Assembly: GCA_016719635.1 (NCBI GenBank)
Contig: JADJYT010000002.1
Coordinates: 434,001-498,000 of the forward strand
Length of the DNA stretch: 64,000 nucleotides
Origin: Sphingobacteriales bacterium
GTDB lineage: Bacteria; Bacteroidota; Bacteroidia; Chitinophagales; JADIYW01
Direction: 5' to 3'
In this document: positions 18,107-26,195 of the stretch, in pieces
How the letters are laid out: each line of letters begins with the position of its first letter
Numbering within the stretch: position 1 is the first letter of the stretch
Notes under the pieces: model-generated
What the model was told of the DNA's origin: nothing
Database searches by the model: none
The model's input: only the letters and a program-made list of their open reading frames with translations
Made by a program: the position numbers and the translations under genes

Positions 18107-19738
18107 ATGAAAAAAACACTTGAACTCACGCTTCCGCCGGAAATCGCGTATGATGAACAGCAGCTTCAACAGTATCTCTTGTCGCATCTGCTCATTAAAG
18201 ACCATCACCATTTTCACGTTCGTCTTCTGAAGCGCAGCATAGATGCCCGTTCCCGAAATATCAAGGTCAACCTGCAAGCCGATGTATATATAGATGAAAC
18301 ACCTGAACAGCTGCTGCAATATAATAATGAATACAAAGACGTTTCCAACGCTAAGCAGGCCATCATCGTGGGTGCAGGCCCGGCCGGTTTATTTGCCGCT
18401 TTGCGTTTAATAGAACTTGGCATCAAACCAATCATCATAGAACGCGGAAAAGACGTGCAGGAGCGTCGAAGGGATTTAGCGAACATCAACAAAAAAAACA
18501 TCGTCAACGAAAATTCCAATTACTGTTTTGGCGAAGGCGGCGCGGGCACCTACAGCGACGGGAAATTATATACCCGCTCCAAAAAGCGCGGCGACATCCG
18601 GCGTATACTGGAAATCATGGTGGCGCATGGCGCAGCAGAGGAAATTTTGTACGAAGCACATCCGCACATCGGAACCAACAAATTGCCCAAACTCATTCAG
18701 GAAATACGGCAGACGATTCTGCAATACGGCGGCGAAATCCATTTCAATACCAAAGTGGTGGATTTTGTCGTAGAGAATCTAGAAGTGAAAGGTGTGATAA
18801 CGGAATCCGCAAGTCCACCCACAACCCCTAAAGGGGTGAACGCTATTGACGCACTGCAAAGCTCCCCTTCAGGGGTTAGGGGTGGCATCGGCGTCATTCT
18901 CGCCACCGGCCATTCCGCCCGCGATATTTTTGAGTTATTGCATCAACGAAATATCCTGATAGAAGCCAAGCCCTTTGCGTTGGGCGTGCGTATCGAACAT
19001 CAGCAATCCCTGATAGATTCGATACAATATAAATGCATTGACAGAGGCATCTATTTGCCTGCGGCATCCTACAGTTTGGTGGAACAGGTGAAAACGGGAA
19101 CGCATCAGAAAGGTGTGTTTTCATTTTGCATGTGTCCCGGTGGTTTCATTGTGCCATCTGCTACCAACCAAAATGAAATCGTGGTGAATGGTATGTCGCC
19201 ATCCAAACGTGATTCGCCTTATTCCAATTCGGGCATGGTGGTGGCCGTGGATGAAACGGACTGGAAAAATTTCAATTGGTTCGGTCCCCTGGCAGCGATG
19301 GAATACCAGAAAGCTGTGGAGCAGAAAGCCTGGCAAATCGCTGGACAGACACAAACCGCCCCGGCACAGCGTATGCAGGATTTTGTGAACAAAAAAATAT
19401 CTTCTTCTTTATTAGAAACTTCCTATCAGCCGGGGCTGGTGCCTATGGAAATGCGTGATTTTTTACCGAAAGAAATTGCGTTTTGCCTGCAGGAAGCATT
19501 CAAGAGTTTCGGCAACAAGATGCGTGGTTATCTTACCAATGAAGCCCAAATCATCGGTGTGGAAAGCCGGACTTCGTCACCGGTAAAAATTCCGCGGGAT
19601 AAAGAAACTTTGGAACATGTATCCACCAAAAGATTATTTCCCTGTGCGGAAGGTGCCGGTTATGCAGGCGGCATCATGAGTGCAGCGATGGACGGTGAGC
19701 GCTGTGCGGAAGCATTAGTGAAAAAATATACTATCTGA
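18107..19738 (+). CDS. FAD-dependent oxidoreductase of the COG2509 family, with a hairpin repeat inside the coding region
   Basis: 543 residues. An N-terminal ferredoxin-like domain (about 1-85) precedes the FAD-binding Rossmann motif AIIVGAGPAGLFAALRLIELG (as IIVGAGPAGLFAALRL). It is followed by CFGEGGAGTYSDGKLYTRSK, a hallmark of COG2509 uncharacterised NAD(FAD)-utilising dehydrogenases, and by ILATGHSARDIFELL, FCMCPGGFIVPS and a C-terminal AEGAGYAGGIMSAAMDGE flavin motif. About 25 residues rich in Pro/Ser/Gly (ASPPTTPKGVNAIDALQSSP) separate VKGVITES from VILATGHSA. Homologous proteins normally join these directly; the extra DNA is a palindromic repeat (18815-18885). Substrate unknown. Confidence 0.85.
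   Translation: MKKTLELTLPPEIAYDEQQLQQYLLSHLLIKDHHHFHVRLLKRSIDARSRNIKVNLQADVYIDETPEQLLQYNNEYKDVSNAKQAIIVGAGPAGLFAALRLIELGIKPIIIERGKDVQERRRDLANINKKNIVNENSNYCFGEGGAGTYSDGKLYTRSKKRGDIRRILEIMVAHGAAEEILYEAHPHIGTNKLPKLIQEIRQTILQYGGEIHFNTKVVDFVVENLEVKGVITESASPPTTPKGVNAIDALQSSPSGVRGGIGVILATGHSARDIFELLHQRNILIEAKPFALGVRIEHQQSLIDSIQYKCIDRGIYLPAASYSLVEQVKTGTHQKGVFSFCMCPGGFIVPSATNQNEIVVNGMSPSKRDSPYSNSGMVVAVDETDWKNFNWFGPLAAMEYQKAVEQKAWQIAGQTQTAPAQRMQDFVNKKISSSLLETSYQPGLVPMEMRDFLPKEIAFCLQEAFKSFGNKMRGYLTNEAQIIGVESRTSSPVKIPRDKETLEHVSTKRLFPCAEGAGYAGGIMSAAMDGERCAEALVKKYTI
18815..18885 (+). repeat. Inverted-repeat element inserted in frame in a gene
   Basis: Left arm CCACCCACAACCCCTAAAGG GGTG (18815-18838) and right arm CTCCCCTTCAGGGGTTAGGG GTGG (18862-18885) are imperfect inverted repeats, each itself a small hairpin (CCCCTAAAGGGG, CCCCTTCAGGGG). 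The element is translated in frame as part of the COG2509 protein. Confidence 0.7.
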
Positions 19739-19744
19739 AATAGT

Positions 19745-20524
19745 TTATTTTTTCAGCCAATTTCCGACAACTTCATTAAACTCAGCAGCTTTATCTACCA
19801 TTACCCAATGTCCGCAATCAAATGCCTGTACTTTATTATCAGGATTCTTTACTAATTCATCCAACCAATTTTTTGTCTGAAAAAAGAAAGGTTTTCGCAA
19901 AGCATAAATATAAAAAAAAGGAAAGGTGGGCTTTACCGGCTGGAGTGCTTTCATGCCACCATTTGCACCTATCCAACGCATGGCATAAGGCAAACCCATG
20001 CCCGCATGTATATTATCAAAATTGCTTCTTGCCTTTAATCCTTTTGCCATTGCCTTATGTACGAAATTACTCTTGGTGAGCCAGCCCAATGCTAAAGTAA
20101 ATTGATACGAAAAAACCATTAATTTTGATTTTAACGTCAGCGTTTTTTTAAATCCGGGAGAGGATGTATCGCCAACATCAATGGCCACCATTTTGTCAAT
20201 TTTTTCAGGATAGCGCATGGCATATTCATATCCGAAAACACAACCCCAATCATGTATCACCAAGATCACTTTGGAGTCAGGACTAACTGCATCTGCAATG
20301 TTTCTTATACGATGTATAATATCATCCAAAGTATATTTTCCGTTATCACGTTTATCAAATCCGGGCAAGGTAAATGTTACACATCTAAAATCTTTTTTAA
20401 AAAAATAGACTTGCTTCTGCCAGATTTCATGTGTGTCCGGCCAACCATGTATAAACAGGATTGTTTTACCATGTTCGCCCTGTATGTGAACATCAGTGCC
20501 GTCTACGTTTATTGTTTTTTGCAT
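19745..20524 (-). CDS. Alpha/beta hydrolase (epoxide hydrolase/haloalkane dehalogenase-like)
   Basis: 259 residues, with no signal peptide. It has the oxyanion motif LFIHGWPDTHEIW and a nucleophile elbow VIHDWGCVFGYEYAMRYPE in which Asp, not Ser, occupies the nucleophile position. That is typical of epoxide hydrolases and haloalkane dehalogenases. The catalytic His is in AFDCGHWVMVDKAAEF near the C-terminus. The cap domain is short. The substrate cannot be read from sequence. It converges with the COG2509 gene (6 bp between stops). Confidence 0.75.
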   Translation of the reverse strand: MQKTINVDGTDVHIQGEHGKTILFIHGWPDTHEIWQKQVYFFKKDFRCVTFTLPGFDKRDNGKYTLDDIIHRIRNIADAVSPDSKVILVIHDWGCVFGYEYAMRYPEKIDKMVAIDVGDTSSPGFKKTLTLKSKLMVFSYQFTLALGWLTKSNFVHKAMAKGLKARSNFDNIHAGMGLPYAMRWIGANGGMKALQPVKPTFPFFYIYALRKPFFFQTKNWLDELVKNPDNKVQAFDCGHWVMVDKAAEFNEVVGNWLKK

Positions 20525-20700
20525 TGTTCTTGTAAAATTATATTTAAACCGTATAAAAATGCTAAATTAGAAATTGATATCTCCGTTAATCTTACCAAAA
20601 GATAATAAAGCATTACGGAGCCATATTCGATCATGTCATATTATGCAAAGCGGCAAATGCTGCAAGTAAAAGCTTATCGGATTGTACCGAATGACATTGC

Positions 20701-22091
20701 TTACAGATGTATCACCTCTCCGTAGGCGGCGGCGGCGGCTTCCATGATGGCTTCGCTCATCGTCGGGTGCGGGTGCACCGATTTTAAGAGCTGCATGCCG
20801 GTCGTTTCCAGTTTGCGGGCAACAATGATTTCCGCAATCAGCTCCGTGACGTTTTCGCCAATGAAATGTGCGCCCAGCACTTCGCCGTATTTTTATCCAG
20901 GATGAGCTTGATGAATCCTTCCGGTTTTCCGGCGGCCTTTGCCTTGCCGCTGGCTGTAAACGGAAATTTACCCACCAAAATATCCAAGCCCTTTTCCTTC
21001 GCTTTCTGTTCCGTAATACCCACGCTCGCCACTTCCGGGGAACAATAGATACAGGCCGGAATGTTGTCATAATCGAGAGGCTGAGGGGAATGTCCCGCCA
21101 TGTGCTCGGCTGCAATAATACCTTCCGCACTCGCCACATGCGCCAGCGCCTGTCCTTTCACAATCTCGCCGATGGCGTACACGCCTTCAACATTTGTCTG
21201 GTAAAAAGCATTCACCTTCACCTTCTCATTTTCCGTTTCTATGCCGCATAAGTCCAGCCCGATATTTTCGATGTTGGCGGTAACACCTGCAGCACTCAGC
21301 ACGATTTCTGTCTCGATAATCTGTTCCCCGTTCGGTGTATTCACCAGCAGCTGCACCTTATCCTGTTCCACTTTCGAACTCAGCACTTTGGAAGAAGTCA
21401 GGATGGTCATTCCCTTTTTGATATACAATTTTTCCAGCATCTTGCCCACTTCCTTATCTTCGTTTGGCAGTACAGAATCAAAGAATTCAATCAAGGTGAC
21501 GCTGGTGCCCATCGTCTGATAGAAATATGCAAACTCTACCCCTATCGCTCCGGCACCCACAATGACCATGGATTTGGGTTGTTTTTCCAGGGACATCGCC
21601 TTGCGGTAATCAATGATTTTTTTGCCTTCGGTTGGCAGCGAAAACAACTGCCGGGCCCTTCCGCCGGTAGCAAGCAGTACAAAATTAGATTTATAGATTT
21701 TAATCCCGCCTTCATTCAGGGTCACCTCCACTCGTCTGCCCGGCAGCACCTTTCCGTATCCGTAAATGACTTCGATATTATTTTTTTTCATCAGGAAGTG
21801 TACCCCCTTGCTCATGCTTTCGGCCACATTCCTGCTCCGTTGAATGACCGCCGTAAAATCAGCCTTATGATCCGACACTTCTATTCCGTATTCTTTCGCG
21901 TGATTCAGATATTCAAACACCTGCGCCGATTTCAGCAGGGCTTTGGTCGGAATACAACCCCAGTTGAGGCATATCCCGCCCAGGCTTTCCTTTTCAACGA
22001 TGGCTACTTTCAACCCTAACTGGGAAGCGCGGATCGCCGCCACATAACCGCCCGGACCGGAGCCTATCACAATTAAATCGTAGTTGTTCAT
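20701..22091 (-). CDS. lpdA: Dihydrolipoyl dehydrogenase, frameshifted near the C-terminus
   Basis: The N-terminus LIVIGSGPGGYVAAIRASQL is followed by the redox-active disulfide GGICLNWGCIPTKALLKSA. The central NAD motif VIVGAGAIGVEFAYFY and the FAD motif GVYAIGEIV also fit E3 of 2-oxo acid dehydrogenase complexes. The frame drifts at 20889 (AAAAATACGG). Adding one A to the run restores KKYGEVLGAHFIGENVTELI and carries on through the dimer-interface active-site motif HPHPTMSEAIMEAA to a stop at 20701, for a normal length of about 463 residues. As written, the protein ends at 20838 without the catalytic His-Glu pair. The downstream part is perfectly conserved, so a homopolymer sequencing error is the likely reason. 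Confidence 0.88.
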
Positions 22092-22184
22092 GCAATTAAT
22101 TTGAGAAATCGATAATTTGATAATACTCGAATGACTATCTTTACGTTATTACTTTTTACTCCTGTAAAATTACACATTAGATTC

Positions 22185-23372
22185 ATGGAAATAAAAGATA
22201 AAATAAAAAACCTGGCAGTATCCGGTATGGAGGAATGGGTGGCGATACGCAGACACCTGCATGCCCATCCCGAACTGAGTTTTGAGGAAGAGCAGACAGC
22301 CGCATTCATTTCTGAGGCATTAACCCAATACGGCATCGAACACCATAACCATATCGGCGGGCACGGCATCGTTGCCCTGATAAAAGGCAATCACCCTGAA
22401 AAAAAGACCATCGCGCTCCGTGCGGATATGGATGCCCTGCCGATTGAAGAAAAAAATTCCTGCGATTACATTTCACAAAATCCGGGGGTGATGCATGCCT
22501 GCGGACACGATGTGCATACCACCTGCCTGCTGGGTGCCGCGAAAATATTGAACACCTTAAAAGATTCTTTTGACGGGACCGTCAAATTGATATTCCAGCC
22601 TGCGGAAGAAAAGCTGCCGGGTGGTGCTTCCATTATGATTCAAGACGGTGTGCTGGAAAATCCAAAAGTGGAAACCATGTTCGGGCAACACGTCCTGCCA
22701 CAGCTGGAAACCGGGAAAGTCGCCTTCAAGAGCGGCATCGCCATGGCGAGCTGTGATGAGATTTATATCAATGTGCGGGGAAAAGGCGGGCACGGCGCGG
22801 TGCCGCATCTGGCCATCGACCCTGTCCTGATTGCCTCACACATGGTCATTGCATTGCAAAGCGTGGTAAGCCGGAATGCCAATCCGACACTGCCGAGTGT
22901 ATTATCTATCGGCAAATTTATCGCGAACGGCGCGACGAATATCATACCCGATGAAGTTCGGCTGGAAGGCACTTTCCGCACCTTTGACGAAACATGGAGA
23001 GCGGAAGCCAAAGAAAAAATCATTGCCATCTGCAAGCATACGGCGGAAAGTTTCGGAGGCACCTGCGACATCATCATAGAACACGGCTATCCGTTTCTGA
23101 AAAATGACGAGGCGACTACGCAACGTTCCTTCGAACTGGCGAAAGAATACCTGGGATGTGAAAATGTGGAAGAAATGCCGGCGCGGATGACGGCGGAAGA
23201 TTTCAGCTATTACTCACAGGTGGTGCCGTCCTGCTTTTACCGCTTAGGCACCGGAAATACTGCCAAAGGCATCACCTCGCCGATTCATACGCCTACGTTT
23301 GATGTAGATGAAAATTGCCTGAAAGTAGGTGCCGGATTGATGGCCTGGTTGGCCGTGAATGCGTTAAAATAA
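22185..23372 (+). CDS. M20-family amidohydrolase (hippurate/N-acyl-amino-acid hydrolase-like)
   Basis: About 395 residues counted from the ATG at 22185 (MEIKDKIKNLAVSGMEEWVA). An in-frame ATG at 22131 would add 18 residues that are hydrophobic but unlike the family. Metal-site motifs are RRHLHAHPELSFEE, ADMDALPI, MHACGHDVHTTCLLGAA, the catalytic FQPAEEKLPGGASIM, VRGKGGHGAVPH of the dimerisation domain and MTAEDFSYYS. The family removes acyl groups from amino acids or peptides (hippurate, N-acetyl-diaminopimelate). Specificity is not resolved. The last codon is close to a convergent tRNA-Leu. Confidence 0.9.
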   Translation: MEIKDKIKNLAVSGMEEWVAIRRHLHAHPELSFEEEQTAAFISEALTQYGIEHHNHIGGHGIVALIKGNHPEKKTIALRADMDALPIEEKNSCDYISQNPGVMHACGHDVHTTCLLGAAKILNTLKDSFDGTVKLIFQPAEEKLPGGASIMIQDGVLENPKVETMFGQHVLPQLETGKVAFKSGIAMASCDEIYINVRGKGGHGAVPHLAIDPVLIASHMVIALQSVVSRNANPTLPSVLSIGKFIANGATNIIPDEVRLEGTFRTFDETWRAEAKEKIIAICKHTAESFGGTCDIIIEHGYPFLKNDEATTQRSFELAKEYLGCENVEEMPARMTAEDFSYYSQVVPSCFYRLGTGNTAKGITSPIHTPTFDVDENCLKVGAGLMAWLAVNALK

Positions 23373-23377
23373 AAAAG

Positions 23378-23461
23378 TGCCCGGAACAGGACTCGAACCT
23401 GCATGCCTTTTACAGCGCCAGAACCTGAATCTGGTAAGTCTACCAATTTCTCCACCCGGGC
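23378..23461 (-). tRNA. tRNA-Leu (anticodon CAG)
   Basis: 84-nt class II tRNA on the minus strand. The acceptor is GCCCGGG paired with TCCGGGC (one G-U) and discriminator A. The anticodon stem-loop is CCAGA-TTCAGGT-TCTGG with anticodon CAG. There is a long variable arm, and the T-arm is GCAGG-TTCGAGT-CCTGT. CCA is not encoded. It lies downstream of the sulfur operon, on the same strand. Confidence 0.93.
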
Positions 23462-23570
23462 ATAAAGAACGTTCAAAGTGTCTTTGCTTTCACAAACACT
23501 TTATTTGTAAAAGTGGTGCAAATATAGACAAGAGTACAGATATTCCGTACTTTTTTTACACTAAAATAAA

Positions 23571-23597
23571 AAAGAGGGCATTTTGTTATTGCCCTCC
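23571..23597 (-). terminator. Terminator after the sulfur operon
   Basis: On the minus strand GAGGGCAATAACAAAATGCC CTC forms a 7-bp stem followed by TTTTTTATTTTA. It lies 26 nt downstream of the DsrE-like gene stop. Confidence 0.7.
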
Positions 23598-23622
23598 CGG
23601 ATTTATTGAAAAAACTACTCTG

Positions 23623-24105
23623 TCAGATAAACAGCATGTGTGTTCCTATCCCGCTTCCCTGTTTGTAGAAATCCCCTACGGTAATGACGCCGTCGATATC
23701 GTCATACATGTCTTCTTTCTTATAATGGAACATGTCCATCGCGAGTTTGCAGGCCCACAGTTTAACGCCGGAAGCCTTCAATATTTCCAAAAACTCATGC
23801 ACGTCGGGCATATCTATCTTTTCCATTTCCTTTTTCATCATGGAAGTGGCCAACGCCTCCATCCCCGGTAAACCGCCCAATAAGGTTGGCATGTGCATCG
23901 CCGGGTTGCCGACAGTGGCAATATGCAGATGCTCGAGTTTTTGTTTATGAATCGCTTCCAGCCCAAAAAAGGTAAAGAACATTTCCGCCTCTATGCCTTC
24001 CATCCTGGCGCCGTTTGCCAGCACAAAGGCCGCATATACGTTTTCTAAGGTGGCTTTGGAAAGAATGATCATCATCTTTTTGATTTCTCCATTGTATTCG
24101 CTCAT
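23623..24105 (-). CDS. DsrE/DsrF-family sulfur-relay protein
   Basis: 160 residues. After a short N-terminus the flavodoxin-like DsrE fold begins KMMIILSKATLENVYAAFVLANGA, then EAEMFFTFFGLEA, and a Met-rich loop (MHMPTLLGGLPGMEALATSM). A single well-placed Cys in GVKLWACKLAMDMF matches the active cysteine of DsrE-like peroxiredoxin-family proteins that accept persulfide sulfur. The C-terminus GVITVGDFYK also fits. It is the last gene of an operon with the TusE/DsrC-like and SQR-like genes (26 bp spacer). I infer it carries sulfane sulfur generated by the oxidoreductase. Confidence 0.82.
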   Translation of the reverse strand: MSEYNGEIKKMMIILSKATLENVYAAFVLANGARMEGIEAEMFFTFFGLEAIHKQKLEHLHIATVGNPAMHMPTLLGGLPGMEALATSMMKKEMEKIDMPDVHEFLEILKASGVKLWACKLAMDMFHYKKEDMYDDIDGVITVGDFYKQGSGIGTHMLFI

Positions 24106-24131
24106 GATTGTATTTTTTAAGGTTTGAATAA

Positions 24132-24440
24132 TTAGATGCAGCTGGCAGGTTTCGGGATGCCTGCAATTTTTGAAGAGGTCTTTAACGGTGCCATCGGGAA
24201 CAACTGATAAAACTCCTTGATGTCCACTACGCCGCTCTTGCCGATTTTCCGTATACTCAGCGGAGAATCGTTTTTAAATTCGGTTTGTAAATAATTGATA
24301 ACCTCCCAATGTCTGGGCGTCATCTCGATATTGGCTTCTTTTGCCAAGCCCTCACCGATTTCCCTGTCCCATTGTTTAAAGTCCGTCATGAATCCTTCAT
24401 CATTGACCGAGATGGTTTTTCCTGCAATTGTCTTTTCCAT
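24132..24440 (-). CDS. TusE/DsrC/DsvC-family sulfur carrier with only the terminal cysteine
   Basis: 102 residues, the usual family size. It starts MEKTIAGKTISVNDEGFMTD, followed by the Trp-rich helix ANIEMTPRHWEVINYL and ends SKIAGIPKPASCI. The invariant penultimate Cys (CysA) is present. The second cysteine that true DsrC proteins carry 11 residues earlier is Ser here (KTSSKIAGIPKPASCI), so the intramolecular disulfide/trisulfide chemistry of dissimilatory DsrC is not available. It should act like TusE, a persulfide carrier. It lies in the middle of the operon (22 bp from the SQR-like gene, 26 bp to dsrE-like). Confidence 0.85.
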   Translation of the reverse strand: MEKTIAGKTISVNDEGFMTDFKQWDREIGEGLAKEANIEMTPRHWEVINYLQTEFKNDSPLSIRKIGKSGVVDIKEFYQLFPMAPLKTSSKIAGIPKPASCI

Positions 24441-24462
24441 TTTGTATGTAATTATTTAGTGA

Positions 24463-25698
24463 TTAATCGTACTGTTTGCCTGCTTCTTTCATTTCTGCGG
24501 ATACAAACGGTATATGCGTTCCTTTCAGCAGCATATTCCAGTATACCCAGCGGAATGCCAGCTTACCCATATGGTTCATGCGGCTTTCTTTCAGCAAGCG
24601 AAGCGGTCCCACTCCGGGAAACGGAAATGTTCCCTCCACCGGCTCGTGGGTGTAGTTGAAATCAATCAGCAAAGCCTTGCCGTTTCCTGTTTCAATGAAG
24701 CAGTTGGCATGTCCGTCAAACGTATCACTTAACGGCTCTCCGTTGATATAGTGCATAATGTTACCGGTCAGTATCTCCGCTTCAAAGTGCGCCACAGATC
24801 CGGCTTTGGAGGCAGGAATATTGGACGCATCGCCAATCACAAAAATATTGGGCTTTACTTTTGACTGCAACGTGGCTTTGTCGGTCGGCACATAATTCAG
24901 CTCATCACCGAAACCGGAGCGTTCCATGATGGCATCCCCTTTGTTGGTGGGCACCGTAACCAGCAGATCAAAAGGAATCACCCGTCCGCCGTAATCTACA
25001 ATGGATTTATTTTCATTGTCCACGTGCTCAATGGCGAAATCACTTTCAATTTTTATGTTCTTATCCACCAGCAAATGTTCCAGTGTTTCCGTGGCTTTCG
25101 GTTTGGTGAAGGCACCACTCAGTGGAGTGACGAAGGTAATCTCCACTTTGTCACGCATTTCTTTATGCCTGAAAAAAGAATCCGCTAAAAAGGTAAACTC
25201 CAGCGGAGCGACCGGACATTTGATAGGCATTTCAGTGATGTGTACCAGCAATCTGCCGCCTTCCCATGTCCTGAGTTTATCGCGCAATGCCAGCGCACCT
25301 TCAAACGTATAAAAATCAAAAACTGATTTTTGCCATTCACCGCCCTTCATGCCTTCGATTTCTTCCGGAGCAATTTTTGCTCCGGTTGCGATGATTAAGA
25401 TATCATACTGAACGGAAGTGCCGTCAGCCAATAACACCTTGTTTTCATCCGGAACGATTTTGTCAATGGACTTGGTAATGAGCAGCACCCCTTCCGGTAT
25501 GAAATCTTTGATGGGTTTGATAATATCATCCGGCGTGTACATATCAAAAGGCAGAAACAGATAACCCGGCTGATAGTGGTGTTCTTCCCGCTCATCAATG
25601 ATGGCAATCTCCCAGTCTTCTTTCTTTATATGGTGTTTCAGGTGGTTGGCCATCATAGTTCCAGCCGTTCCCGCACCTAAAATGATGATTTTTTTCAT
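24463..25698 (-). CDS. Sulfide:quinone oxidoreductase-like FAD enzyme
   Basis: 411 residues. FAD-binding starts at the N-terminus (KKIIILGAGTAGTMMANHL), with EEHHYQPGYLFLPF, a pattern of SQR/flavocytochrome c-type disulfide reductases. Cysteines are positioned in MPIKCPVAPLEFTF (near residue 160) and GHANCFIETGNG (near 335), matching two of the SQR redox cysteines. The second nucleotide motif is IFVIGDASNIPASKAGS, and the C-terminal segment is rich in aromatic residues (LAFRWVYWNMLLKG) and could mediate membrane contact. It is the first gene of the sulfur operon, with a separate 250-bp upstream region. It likely oxidises sulfide or persulfide and feeds electrons to the quinone pool. Confidence 0.82.
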   Translation of the reverse strand: MKKIIILGAGTAGTMMANHLKHHIKKEDWEIAIIDEREEHHYQPGYLFLPFDMYTPDDIIKPIKDFIPEGVLLITKSIDKIVPDENKVLLADGTSVQYDILIIATGAKIAPEEIEGMKGGEWQKSVFDFYTFEGALALRDKLRTWEGGRLLVHITEMPIKCPVAPLEFTFLADSFFRHKEMRDKVEITFVTPLSGAFTKPKATETLEHLLVDKNIKIESDFAIEHVDNENKSIVDYGGRVIPFDLLVTVPTNKGDAIMERSGFGDELNYVPTDKATLQSKVKPNIFVIGDASNIPASKAGSVAHFEAEILTGNIMHYINGEPLSDTFDGHANCFIETGNGKALLIDFNYTHEPVEGTFPFPGVGPLRLLKESRMNHMGKLAFRWVYWNMLLKGTHIPFVSAEMKEAGKQYD

Positions 25699-25911
25699 GG
25701 AATAATTTGTTTTTTAAAGTTACTAAACAATCGCATATAAAGTTACTATTACGCAGTCAATGTCAACGTTACATATGTTACATAAATAACTGATTTTTAT
25801 CAGGAAAGGAGGAAACTCATACGCTTTTTTGACTTAACTTGTAGTGGAAATCAGCATATTGGATATTTTGACCGGGTCATTACTTTTAAGAGTCAGAATC
25901 CAATTAAGATA

Positions 25912-25935
25912 AAGCCTTTTCTTGCGAAAAGGCTT
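25912..25935 (-). terminator. Hairpin downstream of tRNA-Leu(GAG)
   Basis: AAGCCTTTTCTTGCGAAAAG GCTT is a perfect 10-bp stem with a 4-nt loop. It lies 17 nt past the 3' end of the minus-strand tRNA, followed by a weak T-rich stretch (TTTATCTTAATT). Confidence 0.6.
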
Positions 25936-25952
25936 AAATCTGTTGTTGAATG

Positions 25953-26036
25953 TGCCCACGACTGGATTCGAACCAGCACGCCGTTGCCAGCACCACCCCC
26001 TCAAGATGGCAAGTCTACCAATTTCTCCACGTGGGC
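25953..26036 (-). tRNA. tRNA-Leu (anticodon GAG)
   Basis: 84-nt class II tRNA on the minus strand. The acceptor is GCCCACG/CGTGGGC with discriminator A. The D-arm is identical to the CAG isoacceptor at 23378. The anticodon stem-loop is CCATC-TTGAGGG-GGTGG with anticodon GAG. There is a long variable arm and a T-loop TTCGAAT. CCA is not encoded. Confidence 0.93.
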
Positions 26037-26137
26037 AAAATATCAAAGAGGATGCAAAGATAATTTTTTGTTCGGATAATTTTGTCGAACTTAAAAACTT
26101 CCTGCAAACATACATACCTGTTTATTTTCAAAAAAAT

Positions 26138-26159
26138 AGCCCGGATAGAAATCCGGGCT
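26138..26159 (-). terminator. Terminator after the BBP2-type porin gene
   Basis: AGCCCGGAT-TTCT-ATCCGGGCT on the minus strand is a perfect 9-bp stem followed by ATTTTTTTG, 37 nt downstream of the porin stop. Confidence 0.75.
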
Positions 26160-26195
26160 CTGAAAGTATGCAAGTAGTTAAAATGAGATAAGTTG

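Noticed and set aside
20600..20700. A possible separate small gene downstream of lpd
   Set aside because: The conserved frame upstream is simply the displaced C-terminus of lpd, which ends at 20701; nothing coding remains below it.
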